A stretch of DNA of 64,000 nt, from contig CANRAW010000001.1 of the NCBI GenBank assembly GCA_947628715.1, forward strand, positions 62,001 through 126,000, given 5' to 3'. The translations under genes were made by a program, and so were the position numbers. Numbering within the stretch: position 1 is the first letter of the stretch; the number at the start of each line of letters is the position of its first letter. Positions 18,940 to 30,396 of the stretch are shown in pieces. Under the pieces are notes generated by a model. That model was not told the origin of the DNA, searched no databases, and saw only the letters and a list, made by a program, of their open reading frames with translations. The DNA comes from an uncultured Clostridia bacterium (GTDB lineage: Bacteria; Bacillota; Clostridia; TANB77; CAG-508).

Positions 18940-21900
18940 GTTATAATTTTGAATAGGCTAAAGAAAACAAACCTGATAATTTAACTTTAGCCCAATATTT
19001 ATCTTTAACAACAGACAATTATCCCCACTATTGGGAAGATATAATCAATACTTTATATGGTGAAAAGGATTGGTTAAAACATTATTTTCTATATGACACG
19101 GAGATTAAAGAAAAATCTTTATTTAACGAAATTTAGAAGAATATAGACTTTAATGAAAATGCTTTTGAAGAGTATTATGAAGAATTTTCAAAAAGTAATA
19201 GAGAAGATAATAAAAAGTTTTGGAATGAATCTCTTGATGACTTATATAAACATTTCTATGATAAAATTGATAATGTATCGGCTAATTGGGAACAAGAATT
19301 ATTAAAAGACCCTTATAAAAAAGTTTTTCTTTTTGCTAACGCCGCTTGGGCTTTTTCTCATGATAAAGTTAAAATAGTAAATCCTTATCATAGAAGAGTT
19401 GGAAAAATACTGTCAGACACTTATCATGGAGTAAGAACAGACCTATTAGGAATAACAACCGAATCTGCTGATAATCTCCAATTCACCCATACCCAAAAAC
19501 AACCAGACAATCCTGAATAGTTTATGAAAAAATGGATTCGTCTTATAATGCCTAAATATTCTCATAGAGTTGAAATAGAGGACTTAAATAGAAACTTTTG
19601 GGTAATAGGTAATATATTAGCCCAACTATGTGACTATCTTTTTTCACCAGACCAAAATCCATATATTGATTTATTTAAGAAAATCTTAGAAGAACTCTCC
19701 CATATGTGGGAGAATGTAGCTTATCTATGGGCTGAGTTAGGACTTTTAACTTAGAAAAATAGTGGTGATATTCACGTTGAGTTTGTTCCCTTGCCTTTAA
19801 GTAAATACGAAGACTATAGAAGATTTGATATTTTTGGTGAATTTGAAAACAATGTTGAAAATAGTGTTGATGAAGAAAACTCTGATATTGGAAAAGGTTA
19901 GCTTAGCATTACTACTATTGAAGCATTTATCGCAGCACTACAGAATAAAGAATCCACAATTGAGGAATTAAATGATAAGATTAAAAATTGTAAAGATAAA
20001 ATTACTGAGAACTTAAACTATTTAACCTTTAAATATAGTAATACTGACCTTTGCATATTCCCCTATTTACGACTTAACAACTATGAAGATAACTTCTATG
20101 CAACAGCAATCTATCCTTGTGTAATGTATTATTTTGCCAAGAGTAAAAAATGGTATTAGAAAATAATAAATGTTAATTATAAAAATGAAGACAGTGTAAG
20201 AACAACACTATTATCTTTTGATATAAGAGGAGAGTATCAAAGTCTTAACTATCAATGGAGTATTTATGGTATAAGAGAAAAAGAACAAAAGTATCGTTAT
20301 GCCGCCCCATTAGGTAATATCGACTTAATAAACGAGAATGAGGGTATTACTTGGCGTGATGAACCTGAAACTAAACTTCATAGATATTATGGTTTACTGA
20401 GAATAATACCAGACGTTGAGGTTAATACTTATAACAATGGTGTTGCAATAAAAAATTTAACATTTAAGGTTTATGATGCCGCCGCAAGAACTATTAACAA
20501 CGAAGAAAAATTATTAGTATCTATAGAATAGACTGATGATTTACTTTGTGTTGATAATAATAATGAAGAAATTGAAATACTTTCTTGTAATTGTGATGAA
20601 AATTTGGAATTTAAAGAAGAGTAGAATTTTCTCAATACGAAAGGTTATTGTGGATATTATTAGGGAGAATTGGTAAGTTGGTTTAATAAATCTGCAATTT
20701 TTGAATATGAACCGATTGATTTTTAGATTATTAAAATAGGAGATTTTTATCCTGTTGAATATACAGTTTAGAAAGACTTTTGGAAAATAGGAGCTAATAA
20801 AAAAGGAGAAGAAGAATTATAGTGTACTGTTCCTTTAAGAGGAATTTTCAGAGTTTCATAGTAGTATAAAGGATTGTAGCATGATGGTTTTGATTTGGTT
20901 GGAATTTATAAGGAAAATGTTAAGGATAAGGTTGAAGGCTTTACAGGAGATAATCAAGAAGTAATTGTCTATTCAACAGTACACGGTGTTGTGCGTTTTG
21001 CTAATTGGGAGAACCCCAACAATCATAGTGAAGGATTTGGCTACTTTGTTGCAATATAGGAATTTTTATATGAAGATGAGCTTGGAAAACACTATGGAGA
21101 CTATTATTACTTTGGACATTTGAAACCCGGTTCAGATTATAATTTTAAAAATGGTGATACCGAATATACTGGTAGCAATGAAGATTATTGTTTTGTTAAG
21201 TATGAAGATGAAGTATGGCCCGGTACTCCAATTGGTGTGCAAGGTAGTACAGGACACAGTACAGGCATTCATCTACATTATTGCGCCCGCCCTCAATATC
21301 AATCAAGTAGTGAAAGTAATCCACCAAGAGATATTACAACATTAACTCATATACCTAACGTTATTGGTATGTTTGGTACTGAGGATAAGTATGTTTTTTC
21401 AGTTGTACAAAAGGAGTTAAGTGATAAGCCAAAGAGTGATGAATTAGATTCTTATACTTATGGATTTGGAAGTTATAACTTATCAGACCGCACATACAAC
21501 GACCCCAAATATGGAGATACCCAAGCTGTTTACGAATATAGACGTGCCTTTGTTGAGAACAAAGTTAATAATTGGATAGAAGGACAAGATGAATACTGTG
21601 GTTATTTAAAATTTGTTAGATATAATTTAAAAAAACGTAATAATGGTGGTTATAGTTTTGATGAACCCGATTTTAAATATTATAATGCTGATGATATAGC
21701 ACTTGACAGCGATATAAATGGAGACGATGTAAAAAATTGGGGTAAAGAATATATTGAACAAACTATGTCAACTATTGAAGAAGATAAGAGAAAGAATACT
21801 ATCTTTGTTAGTAAAATTGGAGCTAACTATTGGACAGGAACTTATTCTAAAAAAGATAGTAAAAATATAGGTAGTGGACAATGGAATTATGGATTATTAT

Positions 21901-22622
21901 GTTATTTGTATTATTATGATAAAGAAGAAGCTGTAGCAACTCCTTTAGGTCGAGTTTTAATTTTTGATGGTTTTTGGACTGAGAATACAACAGTATTTTC
22001 AAGACCTGATAACGGCTACCAATATCGCCGCATTTCGTTAAACGGCAATATTCTTTCAACTAAGAAACCTAAGCGCAATGAAAATGGTGAGATTAGTTTT
22101 GATAAAGTCTTTTCTCTTAAAGACGGTACACTAAGATGGTATGACCATCATACTGAAAATGGAGAAGCAAAAGTAAGCGTTCCAATTGAGATTAACTTTG
22201 ACAATGGTAACATTGATGTTGTTGATAATTTTAATGAACGTTAGTATATATTAGGAACAGGAGTTACACCTAATGTAAGCACTGATACTACAAAGGTTAG
22301 TGGTAATATCAACGATTGGGTAAGGGCTGCTGTTAAATATATTACATTAGAATATGCAGAATTTTTTAGACCTCGTGCAACTACTGATGGGCTATAGGGA
22401 AATAGGATTATTAGACTGATACCTGATAAGTCTATGGAAAATGGTTGGTAGATGAATGGTGCAGGACGTTATTGGAATTACGATGGTGGAGAGAAGATTT
22501 AGGAGAAATATAGGTTTGCTTATAGTAAAGATTATTGGAAAGGAGAAGGTTGGGAAGATAATGTTTATTGGGATAATAATACGGAGTTGTTTGATTATAA
22601 ACCTAAGGAAAAGAATGATTGA
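18936..22622 (+). CDS. Large structural protein C with embedded M23 peptidase (third tandem paralogue)
   Basis: 1228 aa with about 20 TAGs, ATG 18936 behind GGGAGGTGAAAAGAA. N-terminal and middle parts repeat the blocks of A and B (RLIMPKYSHRVEIEDLNRNFWVIGN; LCIFPYLRLNNYEDNFYATAIYP; YY-TAG-GELVSWF, where B has CAA). Residues about 640-800 form an M23 zinc endopeptidase: QHDGFDLVG, YYFGHLKPG and GIHLHYCARPQ. It therefore fuses a virion scaffold to a wall-cutting domain, fitting a tail-tip or baseplate lysin. The C-terminal 400 aa are unassigned. It ends in TGA that overlaps the -35 of the next promoter. Confidence 0.75.
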
Positions 22623-22647
22623 CTTTTGTTAATTTTTTAATTATAAT
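22619..22647 (+). promoter_or_regulatory. Promoter (TTGACT-17-TATAAT)
   Basis: TTGACT 22619-22624 overlaps the preceding stop codon; TATAAT 22642-22647; 17-bp spacer. Confidence 0.8.
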
Positions 22648-22678
22648 TTAATTAAAAATAAATAAGAGAGGTGAGGAT

Positions 22679-22894
22679 ATGGAAAATGTTTATGATGAGG
22701 AAGTTGGATTACATTAGGAAATTACATTAGATGAATATATGAAATTAGATGAAGAAAAACGAAAATCAGATAATATTTATTTTATTACTGATGTTGATAA
22801 TGAAATAGAGTTGATAAATAGATTAAGTGAGCAAATGAAAATATTACAAGAGGAATTAGAGGAGGTGGTGGCTGATGGGCTTGATAATGCGTAA
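22679..22894 (+). CDS. Small acidic protein, possible chaperone or adaptor of the next gene
   Basis: 71 aa, ATG 22679 after AGAGAGGTGAGGAT, one TAG (codon 13). Acidic and helical, with a heptad-like C-terminus (INRLSEQMKILQEELEEV) that could form a coiled coil. It overlaps the following fibre gene by 20 bases. No recognised family; the chaperone idea rests only on position. Confidence 0.5.
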
Positions 22895-25625
22895 TGATAT
22901 TCCTTATGGTGGTAAGGAAGCGATTGATAGTTAGAAGAATGAAGTTATAATTGGTGATGGAAATAAGTGGACGAAAGGTAGTGATTTTTTTACTAATGTA
23001 ATTGTAGGCTACCCCGGTGGAGTTGTTGATACTACTTACGAACCTTTAACTAATTCTTATACCGGACTTTTTTATATAAGAATATCGAGTTTAAAAAATG
23101 ATTTTGTTTTAAAAAGTATTAAAGTTACTGATAAAACAAAACAAGAACAAGAATTGATTACTGAGGATAATGTTACAGATTTAGTAAATAAAGAAAACGA
23201 TTCTGTTTTATTTATAGAAGCTGACGAAATAGATAGCAACGAAGTTACTGGATATACTGTTAAAAAAAATTCTCAAACTTTATTTACTTTTGACTATAAT
23301 CCAGATGATAGTAAAATTACTATAAAAAAATCAGGAGCAAAGTTTCCTATTGAAATAGGTTTTAGAATTGCAAATTTAAATAAAACTAATGGTAAAATAA
23401 TTTCGGTAACAATAGAAGATACTAATTCTCAAAAAAATCTTTTTCAAGTAATAAGCAAAACGAAATGGGCAGGAGATAGTATTATTGTTGAAAGGAAAAG
23501 TACTACAGAGTCTACTATTAACTTCAATACAGATGATATTATCTTTACTCAAAAAAGAATCGGTTCTTTAATAAAAACAGCACAAGATTCTAATTCAACA
23601 CTAATGTTTTGTAGTCAAGTTAAAGATTATGATAGCATAATTGGAAACCCTAATTTATCATTATCTAATAACGCAGAAGTTATTGTAGGTGGTAATGCAA
23701 AAATTTATGCAGATGGAACAACAAGATTTACACTTCATGATAATGCTTGGTTAGATGTAAACCAAAATGCTTAGGTTAAATTTGGTTGGGACGCAAAAGT
23801 TTTTATAGACCCTGATAATAGTTAGTTACTTGACAAAAAGGTTGGAAATATAAATATTCATTGTGGAGTTTTTTCAATGGAATCGGCGGGGGCTAAACTT
23901 GGACATAATCCAGACTTTTTTGGAGATTCAAACTATAATAATATTCCTCATTTACATTTAAGAGATTCTGCTGACGTTAATTTTTTAGACAGTGCATATT
24001 TTAGAATGAATTAGAAAGCTTCTTTTGCTCTTGAAGGAAGAGCAATGATTCATATGATTGATGGATTACTTGATAAACGAAATGACCAATACAGTCAATA
24101 TAATGATGATAAATTTAGTCCTACTATTTTATGTAATCCACGTCAAATTTAGTTTTTTACTGTGAAAAATGATACAAAAAACCGTTGTGCATATGATTAC
24201 AAAATGAGTTCAATACATAGTAATCCTACAATAGAATACAATAATCGTAATTTGTAGACTGTGTCAAATTCTCACACTTCTGCATTAGATATAATACAGT
24301 CTAAAAACTGGTTTAACGATAATACAGAAGGTTCACATTCAGGTATGTTGGAAAATCTTTCACCTTTAATTTGCACTCCCTCTGTAATGATATAGGGAGG
24401 AACAGAAATTGTAATAGGAAGCACACCTAATTAGGAAGAAATTGACCCAACTTCTTTAACTAAAATTATAATTGGGACAGAGAAAGGTGGAAAATTCATT
24501 TGTGATATGACAAGTGGATATAATAGTGAATCAAGTATAAGATATGGTGGAAATGGAAAAGTTCATTTGCATATGGGTGGAGATACAGGTAGCGAATGTA
24601 TTTTTAGATTATAGCCCAGATAGAATAGTTGTTTATATTTAGACGCTTCAACTCCTAATAATTCAAAAGTTTATGTACAATTATAGCCTTCTGAAGAAGG
24701 TAAATTGATGTATTTACTCAATGGTAAAGATATTTTTATGCAACATACTGGACAATTTCATGCTGAATATCATGATAGTTCTACAATTGTAATGCGTGGA
24801 GGAGAACAATTTTATACGTCAAAACAAAAAGAACAACAAGAAAATTTTGTGCCTTTCTCAGAAATAAAACCATGGAACGATGGAGAAATGTGGGTAGGTT
24901 GGAGAAGACCAGTTCCTTCACGAGAGTTAAGTCCTATTATTGGAATGTATGATGGGTCTAATTTTGTGATGAGAGGAGCGTGGAACATTGATTTAGATTT
25001 GCATACTGATAAAACTTTAAAATTTTCTATAACAGGAGAAGATGAGTTAGCAAATAAACAAGACGAAAAAATAAAATTAGATGATTTAAAGAAAAATTCT
25101 GCTTTTCAAGCAGCTGAAAAAGAAAAAAATTGTTATATTACTGGAGCGAGAGAGAATCAAGAAGAAAATGGTTTACAAGTTACAAAAACGCCAAACAACT
25201 CTAATGGATTTGATATAACAGTATCTAATTTTACTTATACAACAAAGCCTCACGATTGGCAGCCACATATAGCACATCAACTTTATCATCCAACTCTTGA
25301 AGTTATAGAGAATGCTGAAATTAGATTAGGAGGATATATTTACATTTAGGCTCGTTCTTATATTGAAAAAGACGGACAACAAATTGATTATAATTTCTTT
25401 AGTAAAAATAATATTAATGAAAATGAACAAATTACAACAGCAATTACAATTGGTACTAATTTACCTAAAAAAGAAACTGAATCTTCAACATTGTCCTATC
25501 CTCCTACTACCAGACAATCTGCAAATAATGAAGATGACGATAAAGTAACCTTTACAATAGAGGATTTAAAAGCACTTAAAAAACTTATCGAAAATGTTAA
25601 AGAATCAAATTCCATTTCTTCCTAA
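22875..25625 (+). CDS. Large beta-solenoid-like tail fibre
   Basis: 916 aa, ATG 22875, with 12 in-frame TAGs. From about residue 280 on there are short repeats of alternating strand pattern (NAEVIVGGNAKIYADG, TTRFTLHDNAWLDVN, KASFALEGRAMIHMI, GGNGKVHLHMGGD, HDSSTIVMRGGEQFY) that look like rungs of a right-handed beta helix, common in phage fibres and tailspikes. No polysaccharide-lyase catalytic set is obvious. The C-terminus has a charged helix (EDLKALKKLIENVKES). It has its own promoter upstream. Role as host-receptor fibre is inferred from fold type and context. Confidence 0.65.
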
Positions 25626-25629
25626 CAAT

Positions 25630-25658
25630 TTGATTTTCTGCAAAAATTATCCTATACT
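25630..25658 (+). promoter_or_regulatory. Promoter (TTGATT-17-TATACT)
   Basis: TTGATT 25630-25635, 17 bp, TATACT 25653-25658, 42 bp before the glycoside hydrolase gene, which has its own GGAGGT site. Confidence 0.65.
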
Positions 25659-25699
25659 AAATAAGTAATAAAACGAAAATCAAATGGAGGTACTCTACA

Positions 25700-26812
25700 A
25701 TGGAAAAAGAAAAAATAAATTTCGGCTCAGACGGTGGTTACATTTCAAACGAATACTATCTCGATACAAAAATCGGCTATACAGATGGTGTTCCTTTTAT
25801 TTCAGCTAACCACCCAATTCCACCCGTCAATCCTGATGAAAAAATTCTCGGCTATACCTATGGCTATATGGCAAATAGAGGAGAATATCGTTCTGAAAAA
25901 TCAGAATAGTCACAAAATCTCCTCTATCAACTTAACAACAACTGGGTTTGTTTAGCAATTACAAACTATCAACCAACCTACAACTCAACAATTATCTATG
26001 CAGACCACCTAAGAACTCCAACCGATAGAGATATTGCTTTTTTCGTCAATAACGCCCATAGTCAAGGAGTTAAAGTTTGCCTAAAACCAATGGTTAATTG
26101 TGATGATTTCGTCTGGAGAGCTTTTATTAGCTTTCCAGAATTTGATATGGCAGAAAAAGACATTTATTGGTCTAAGTGGTTTGAAAGTTATAAAAACTTT
26201 ATCCTCCATTATGCTACTTTAGCACAAGAACTTAATATTGAAATGCTGTGTATAGGTTGTGAAATGTTAGGTACAGAACATAGATACTATGATTGGCTTT
26301 ATATTATTAAAGAAATAAGACGAGTTTATAGTGGAAAAATTGTCTATAATACCAATCACGACCATGAGGGAGAAATAGGTTGGATTGATGAACTTGATTA
26401 TTTAGGTACATCAGCCTATTATCCTGTTGGAGGAAAAAATTGTACTTATAATGAAATGATGAAAGGTTGGGGTAAGGTTAAAGATAGACTTGATAGAATT
26501 GCAAAAGAAAAAGGTAAGCAATATTTATTCATGGAAGTAGGTTGTAGGTCAATTGATAATAATAGTAAAACTCCGTGGGATTTTAATTTAGATTATAATT
26601 GGAACGAGGAAGAACAATTTAATTATTATAAATCTTGTTTCGATACTTTTTTAGATAGTCCTAATTTTGCAGGAGTTTTCTGGTGGGATTGGCCAACGTT
26701 TCAGTATAGTACGAGACAAGAAGCGGAACAAGATAAGGGATTTAATATTCATTTAAAGAAAACAGAAAACCTTGTTAAAGAGGTTTACGGACGTTACAGG
26801 GGATTAGTATAA
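25700..26812 (+). CDS. TIM-barrel glycoside hydrolase (GH113-like)
   Basis: 370 aa, ATG 25700 behind AAATGGAGGTACTCTACA; one TAG at codon 70. The sequence runs as a (beta/alpha)8 barrel: YGYMANRG near the N-terminus, VKVCLKPMVNC, MLCIGCEMLG with Glu as likely acid/base at the end of strand 4, KIVYNTNHD, DYLGTSAYYP, and YLFMEVGCRS with Glu as likely nucleophile, then GVFWWDWPTF. This matches GH113-type/GTA TIM-barrel families (beta-mannanase-like). It would cut a surface or wall polysaccharide. It has no signal peptide, so it is probably virion-borne or released at lysis. Substrate unknown. Confidence 0.8.
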
Positions 26813-27264
26813 TGGAAGAAGAGAATATTGTTTACAAAGTAGAAGATTCTACAACACAAGGAAATTTACCCACTAATTCTACTAAAGATAAATTTAAATT
26901 TTAGTTTGAGTTTCCTAAGAGTTATCATGAGGGTAGTAAGAAATACATTCTTGCCGCCACCCTCAGTGATAGTAAGAAAATTGAACTTGGTTCAGGACAA
27001 ATTAAAGATACTGCAACTAAGGATTTACTATTTAAGTGGGCTAAATTAACAATCCCAATTCACCAAAATATTCTTAGTGCCGCTTATCAATCTTTAGAAG
27101 AAGAAAAAGATCCTAATATAATTTATTTTATTTAGGATATTGAACCTACAAAAATTGAGGAAATTAGTAAACCAACTATTACAAATTATAATGTAATAAA
27201 TGACGCTATAAATTTAATACAAAAAGTAAAGTCTTACTTAGATAAAAGTCAATCGTCAAAATGA
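26812..27264 (+). CDS. Unknown protein next to the glycoside hydrolase
   Basis: 150 aa. ATG 26812 overlaps the hydrolase stop (TAATG); two TAGs (codons 33 and 108). Mixed alpha/beta composition with a C-terminal helix (NDAINLIQKVKSYLDK). No motif recognised. Its TGA is within the loop of a terminator hairpin whose right arm holds the next promoter -35. Confidence 0.6.
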
Positions 27265-27280
27265 TTGACTTTTTTCTTTT
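27244..27280 (+). terminator. Terminator whose right arm is the next -35 box
   Basis: AAAAGTCAAT (27244-27253), 10-nt loop, ATTGACTTTT (27264-27273): a perfect 10-bp stem followed by TTTCTTTTC. The right arm contains TTGACT of the promoter at 27265. Confidence 0.8.
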
Positions 27281-27293
27281 CTTATTTTATACT
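27265..27293 (+). promoter_or_regulatory. Promoter (TTGACT-17-TATACT)
   Basis: TTGACT 27265-27270, TATACT 27288-27293, 17-bp spacer, 32 bp before the helicase gene, and embedded in the preceding terminator. Confidence 0.75.
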
Positions 27294-27324
27294 AAGAGTA
27301 TAAAATACAAAGGAGGTATACGAG

Positions 27325-29484
27325 ATGAATCTTAACACACGACAAGAAAAAGTTGTAAATGCAAATGAGAGGAAGATACTATGTTTGAGTTCTGCCGGCT
27401 CAGGAAAAGCAATACTCAATTCTGATTTTGTGCCGACACCAGAGGGTATGAGAAAAGTATCAGATATTAAAGTTGGGGACTATTTGTTTGATAGAAAAGG
27501 TAATCCAACAAAAGTATTGGGAGTATTCCCACAAGGTAAGAAAGAAGTGTATGAACTTGAATTTGGTGACGGTAGAAAAGCTAAATGTTCAAAAGACCAT
27601 ATTTGGTATGTTCATAAAGCTACTTGGAAAAATAGAGATGATTTCAGAGAATTTACTGTTGACCAATTGCTCAAAGAAAAATTGATTAACAATAATAGAG
27701 CAGCCTATTTCTATATTCCTTGTTCAGAAGCAGTAAAGTATACAGAAAAACAATACAAAATTCATCCTTATATAATTGGAGCTTTTCTTGGAGACGGTTG
27801 TTGTAGAGAAGCAAAACTAACCCTTTCCTCAGAAACAGACGAAATTCCTAATAACATATGTAAGTTTTTGGGTAATAATGTTACGCCTTATAAACTTCCT
27901 GCTGCTAACTATAGCTGGGTTTTCTACAAGGATAATGAGAAACTTCCAACTTCAATTCTACCGCCTGAACTTCTTCATTATTCTTATGAAAAAAGAATAC
28001 CAGAGGAATATAAGATAGGTAGTATAGAGCAGAGATTAAGTCTTTTGCAAGGACTTTTTGATACTGATGGTAGTATTACTAAACAGAAGAAAGGAAAATT
28101 ATACACAACTGATGTAACATTTACTTCGACCTCTCTACAGCTAATAGCAGACGTAAAAGAAGTATTAGGCTCTTTAGGCTACGTCTCTACAATTAGAGTT
28201 GATAATAGACCTGAAAAATATACAACAGGAGTATGTTACGAACTCGGTATCAACATTCCCAATAGCGAGAAAGATAAACTCTTTCTACTTAAAAGGAAAC
28301 GTGATATAGCTCTTAGCAACAAAGACCAAAAGCAACATAGAAACTACGACAGAACTTCAATCCGTTCCATTACTGACTTAGGTTATGAAGAAGAAATGAC
28401 TTGTTTTTACGTTGACAATAGCGAGCATTTGTTCTTAATGAGCGAGTTCTGTGTAACTCATAATACCAGAGTGCTAACGGAACGAGTCAGGGTACTAATC
28501 GAGAAAAAGGGTGTTAAGCCCCAAGATATAGTTGCAATTAGCTTTACAAATCTCGCCGCAAACGAAATGAGAGAAAGACTTGGTGATATTGCAAAAGATA
28601 CCTATATTGGTACTATCCATTCCTATGCAAATAAAATCTGCTTAATGAACGGAATCGATACTCAATCCTATATTGAAACTGAAAAATTTGAAAAGATAAT
28701 TGAAAAAGCAATTACAATTCCCTATAACAGCTATCCTAAAGTCGACCATGTACTAATTGACGAATGTCAAGACCTTAGTCCATTAGAATATCAATTTTTA
28801 AGCAAAATCCCAACAAACAATATTTTCTATATAGGCGATAATCGTCAAATGATTTATACTTTTCGAGGCTCTTCGGAAGATTTTATTGATAATCTCTATA
28901 AAGATAATGACTATAAAAAATACTTTTTAGTAGAAAACTATCGTAATGCTCCTAATATTGTTAAATTTGCAGATAGTTTTTTAACCTCAATGGTACAGTT
29001 AAGTCCTCAGACAATACCAATTAAGAAGAAAGACGGTATTATACAAGAATGTCCGTTTAATGAAGCGTTAGACGAGTTAGAATTAAGTGGTAACTATGGT
29101 TCTTGGTTTATTTTAGCAAGAACAAATAAGGAAATTGAAAAAATTCAAGAATTGTTAGACGAAAGAGATATTCCCAATATTACGTTTAAAAAAGGAGACG
29201 TTGATAATTTTCAATTAGAATCGTTACTTAAAGAAAATATTGTAAAAGTCCTCTCAATTCACTCAGCAAAAGGTAGTGAAGCTGCGAACGTTATTGTTGT
29301 AGGGGCTAAGACTTATAACGAGGACGAGAGAAGAATCGCTTATGTTGCTGCTACACGAGCTAAGAACGTTCTCTATTGGTGTCCTACGGTTATTAAGAAA
29401 ACAAGACCGGGGTTTAAAGACCCTCAGAAAAATAAAGCACAAAGACGCTTTGGTACAAGTTTTAACAAAATCGTCATGTTTTGA
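27325..29484 (+). CDS. UvrD/PcrA-like SF1 helicase interrupted by an intein
   Basis: 719-aa precursor, no TAG; splicing would leave a 367-aa helicase. All SF1A motifs are present in the exteins: Q motif LNTRQEKVV, Walker A SSAGSGK/T, ISFTNLAANEM (Ia), LIDECQDLS (II), GDNRQMIYTFRGS (III), VENYRNA (IV), SIHSAKGSEA (V), YVAATRAKN (VI). It is much shorter than PcrA, with little room for the 1B/2B subdomains, like other phage mini-helicases. The intein sits between Lys and Thr of GSGKT, so the enzyme is inactive until splicing. It would unwind DNA in replication or recombination. It has its own promoter within the structural block. Confidence 0.9.
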   Translation: MNLNTRQEKVVNANERKILCLSSAGSGKAILNSDFVPTPEGMRKVSDIKVGDYLFDRKGNPTKVLGVFPQGKKEVYELEFGDGRKAKCSKDHIWYVHKATWKNRDDFREFTVDQLLKEKLINNNRAAYFYIPCSEAVKYTEKQYKIHPYIIGAFLGDGCCREAKLTLSSETDEIPNNICKFLGNNVTPYKLPAANYSWVFYKDNEKLPTSILPPELLHYSYEKRIPEEYKIGSIEQRLSLLQGLFDTDGSITKQKKGKLYTTDVTFTSTSLQLIADVKEVLGSLGYVSTIRVDNRPEKYTTGVCYELGINIPNSEKDKLFLLKRKRDIALSNKDQKQHRNYDRTSIRSITDLGYEEEMTCFYVDNSEHLFLMSEFCVTHNTRVLTERVRVLIEKKGVKPQDIVAISFTNLAANEMRERLGDIAKDTYIGTIHSYANKICLMNGIDTQSYIETEKFEKIIEKAITIPYNSYPKVDHVLIDECQDLSPLEYQFLSKIPTNNIFYIGDNRQMIYTFRGSSEDFIDNLYKDNDYKKYFLVENYRNAPNIVKFADSFLTSMVQLSPQTIPIKKKDGIIQECPFNEALDELELSGNYGSWFILARTNKEIEKIQELLDERDIPNITFKKGDVDNFQLESLLKENIVKVLSIHSAKGSEAANVIVVGAKTYNEDERRIAYVAATRAKNVLYWCPTVIKKTRPGFKDPQKNKAQRRFGTSFNKIVMF
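27409..28464 (+). mobile_element. LAGLIDADG intein in the helicase Walker A motif
   Basis: 352 aa in frame. The N-terminal splice residue is Ala (AILNSDFVPTPEG...KVGDYLFD), an Ala1-type start rather than Cys/Ser. The C-terminal end is VTHN with +1 Thr. Two LAGLIDADG motifs are visible: IIGAFLGDG and LQGLFDTDG. Excision rejoins AGSGK with TRVL, giving an intact P-loop. It contains no TAG. Confidence 0.9.
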
Positions 29485-29499
29485 TAGGAGGAGATTTTT

Positions 29500-30300
29500 A
29501 TTAAGAAAAAGAAAATTATTAGCTTATTGATTTGTTTATTTTTATTTATTTGCTTAGTTTTAGTTAGCAATTCTACAATTGATAATAAAGACTATAGTAG
29601 AATTGATGTGCCGGCACAGCATTAGACGACATCAACAGCTACTACAATTGGAGATAGTAGTACAACCACAGAGCTTACTATAGGTAATAGTACAGAGCTA
29701 ACTACAGGAAGTTCTATAACCCTAACTCCAGAACTAACTACAACAATTGAAGTGCCGCCAACAACTTCTTTAGCCGAGTTCTCAAACGACTTTAATTCTG
29801 TTCCCTATATCGTCTATAAACCTTCAACTCATTACATCCATCTCTCAACTTGTTATTGGGTTGATTCAACGTGCTATCAAATTTACGATACCTACAACCT
29901 ACAATGCCGCCGCTGTGACGAGTGTAATCCCTTTATTGAGATTGTTGAGGAATATGTTGAACCTTACATTGAGCCGGCGGCGAACAACAATTACGACTAC
30001 AATAAGGAACTATTAGCCCAAATTGTCTACCACGAAGCGGGCTGTGATTGGATTAACACCTATGATAAAGCCCATATCGTCTCTGCTGTAATAAATAGAG
30101 TAAACGATGAGCGTTTCCCAAACACGGTTGAGGAAGTCCTATTACAAGAAGGTCAATTTGAGGGCTTCTATCTCAACTCTTGTCTCCCATCGGATTCATG
30201 TTATGAAGCTGTAGACTACTACTTTAATAACTCAATACTGTTCGACAATTGTAATAGTTGGTATGGTGATGGATTTCAAAATTATTTCTATTATCAATAA
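29500..30300 (+). CDS. Secreted SleB-like cell-wall hydrolase, probable ATT start
   Basis: 266 aa, one TAG (codon 44). The frame opens after TGA 29482-29484 and has no ATG. ATT 29500, eight bases after AGGAGG, gives K-K-K-K followed by a hydrophobic core (IISLLICLFLFICLVLV): a signal peptide or anchor. A Thr/Ser-rich linker and a Cys-rich segment (CRRCDEC) follow. Residues about 170-266 match Hydrolase_2/SleB: LLAQIVYHEAG, HIVSAVINRVNDERFPNTVEEVL, GQFEGFY, with Glu of YHEAG as probable catalytic acid. It would cut cortex-like or wall peptidoglycan from outside the membrane. A later GTG/TTG start would destroy the signal peptide. Confidence 0.75.
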
Positions 30301-30305
30301 TATCT

Positions 30306-30336
30306 AAAAGAGTAGAGAAAACCTCTACTCTTTTTT
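30306..30336 (+). terminator. Rho-independent terminator after the SleB-like gene
   Basis: AAAAGAGTAGAG (30306-30317) pairs perfectly with CTCTACTCTTTT (30323-30334), followed by TT. A promoter begins three bases later. Confidence 0.85.
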
Positions 30337-30338
30337 AT

Positions 30339-30367
30339 TTGACTTAAACAACTAATTATTATATAAT
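30339..30367 (+). promoter_or_regulatory. Promoter (TTGACT-17-TATAAT)
   Basis: TTGACT 30339-30344, TATAAT 30362-30367, 17-bp spacer; opens the replication/nucleotide block. Confidence 0.85.
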
Positions 30368-30396
30368 ACTAAAAAAGTTAAAGAGGTGAAAGTTAA

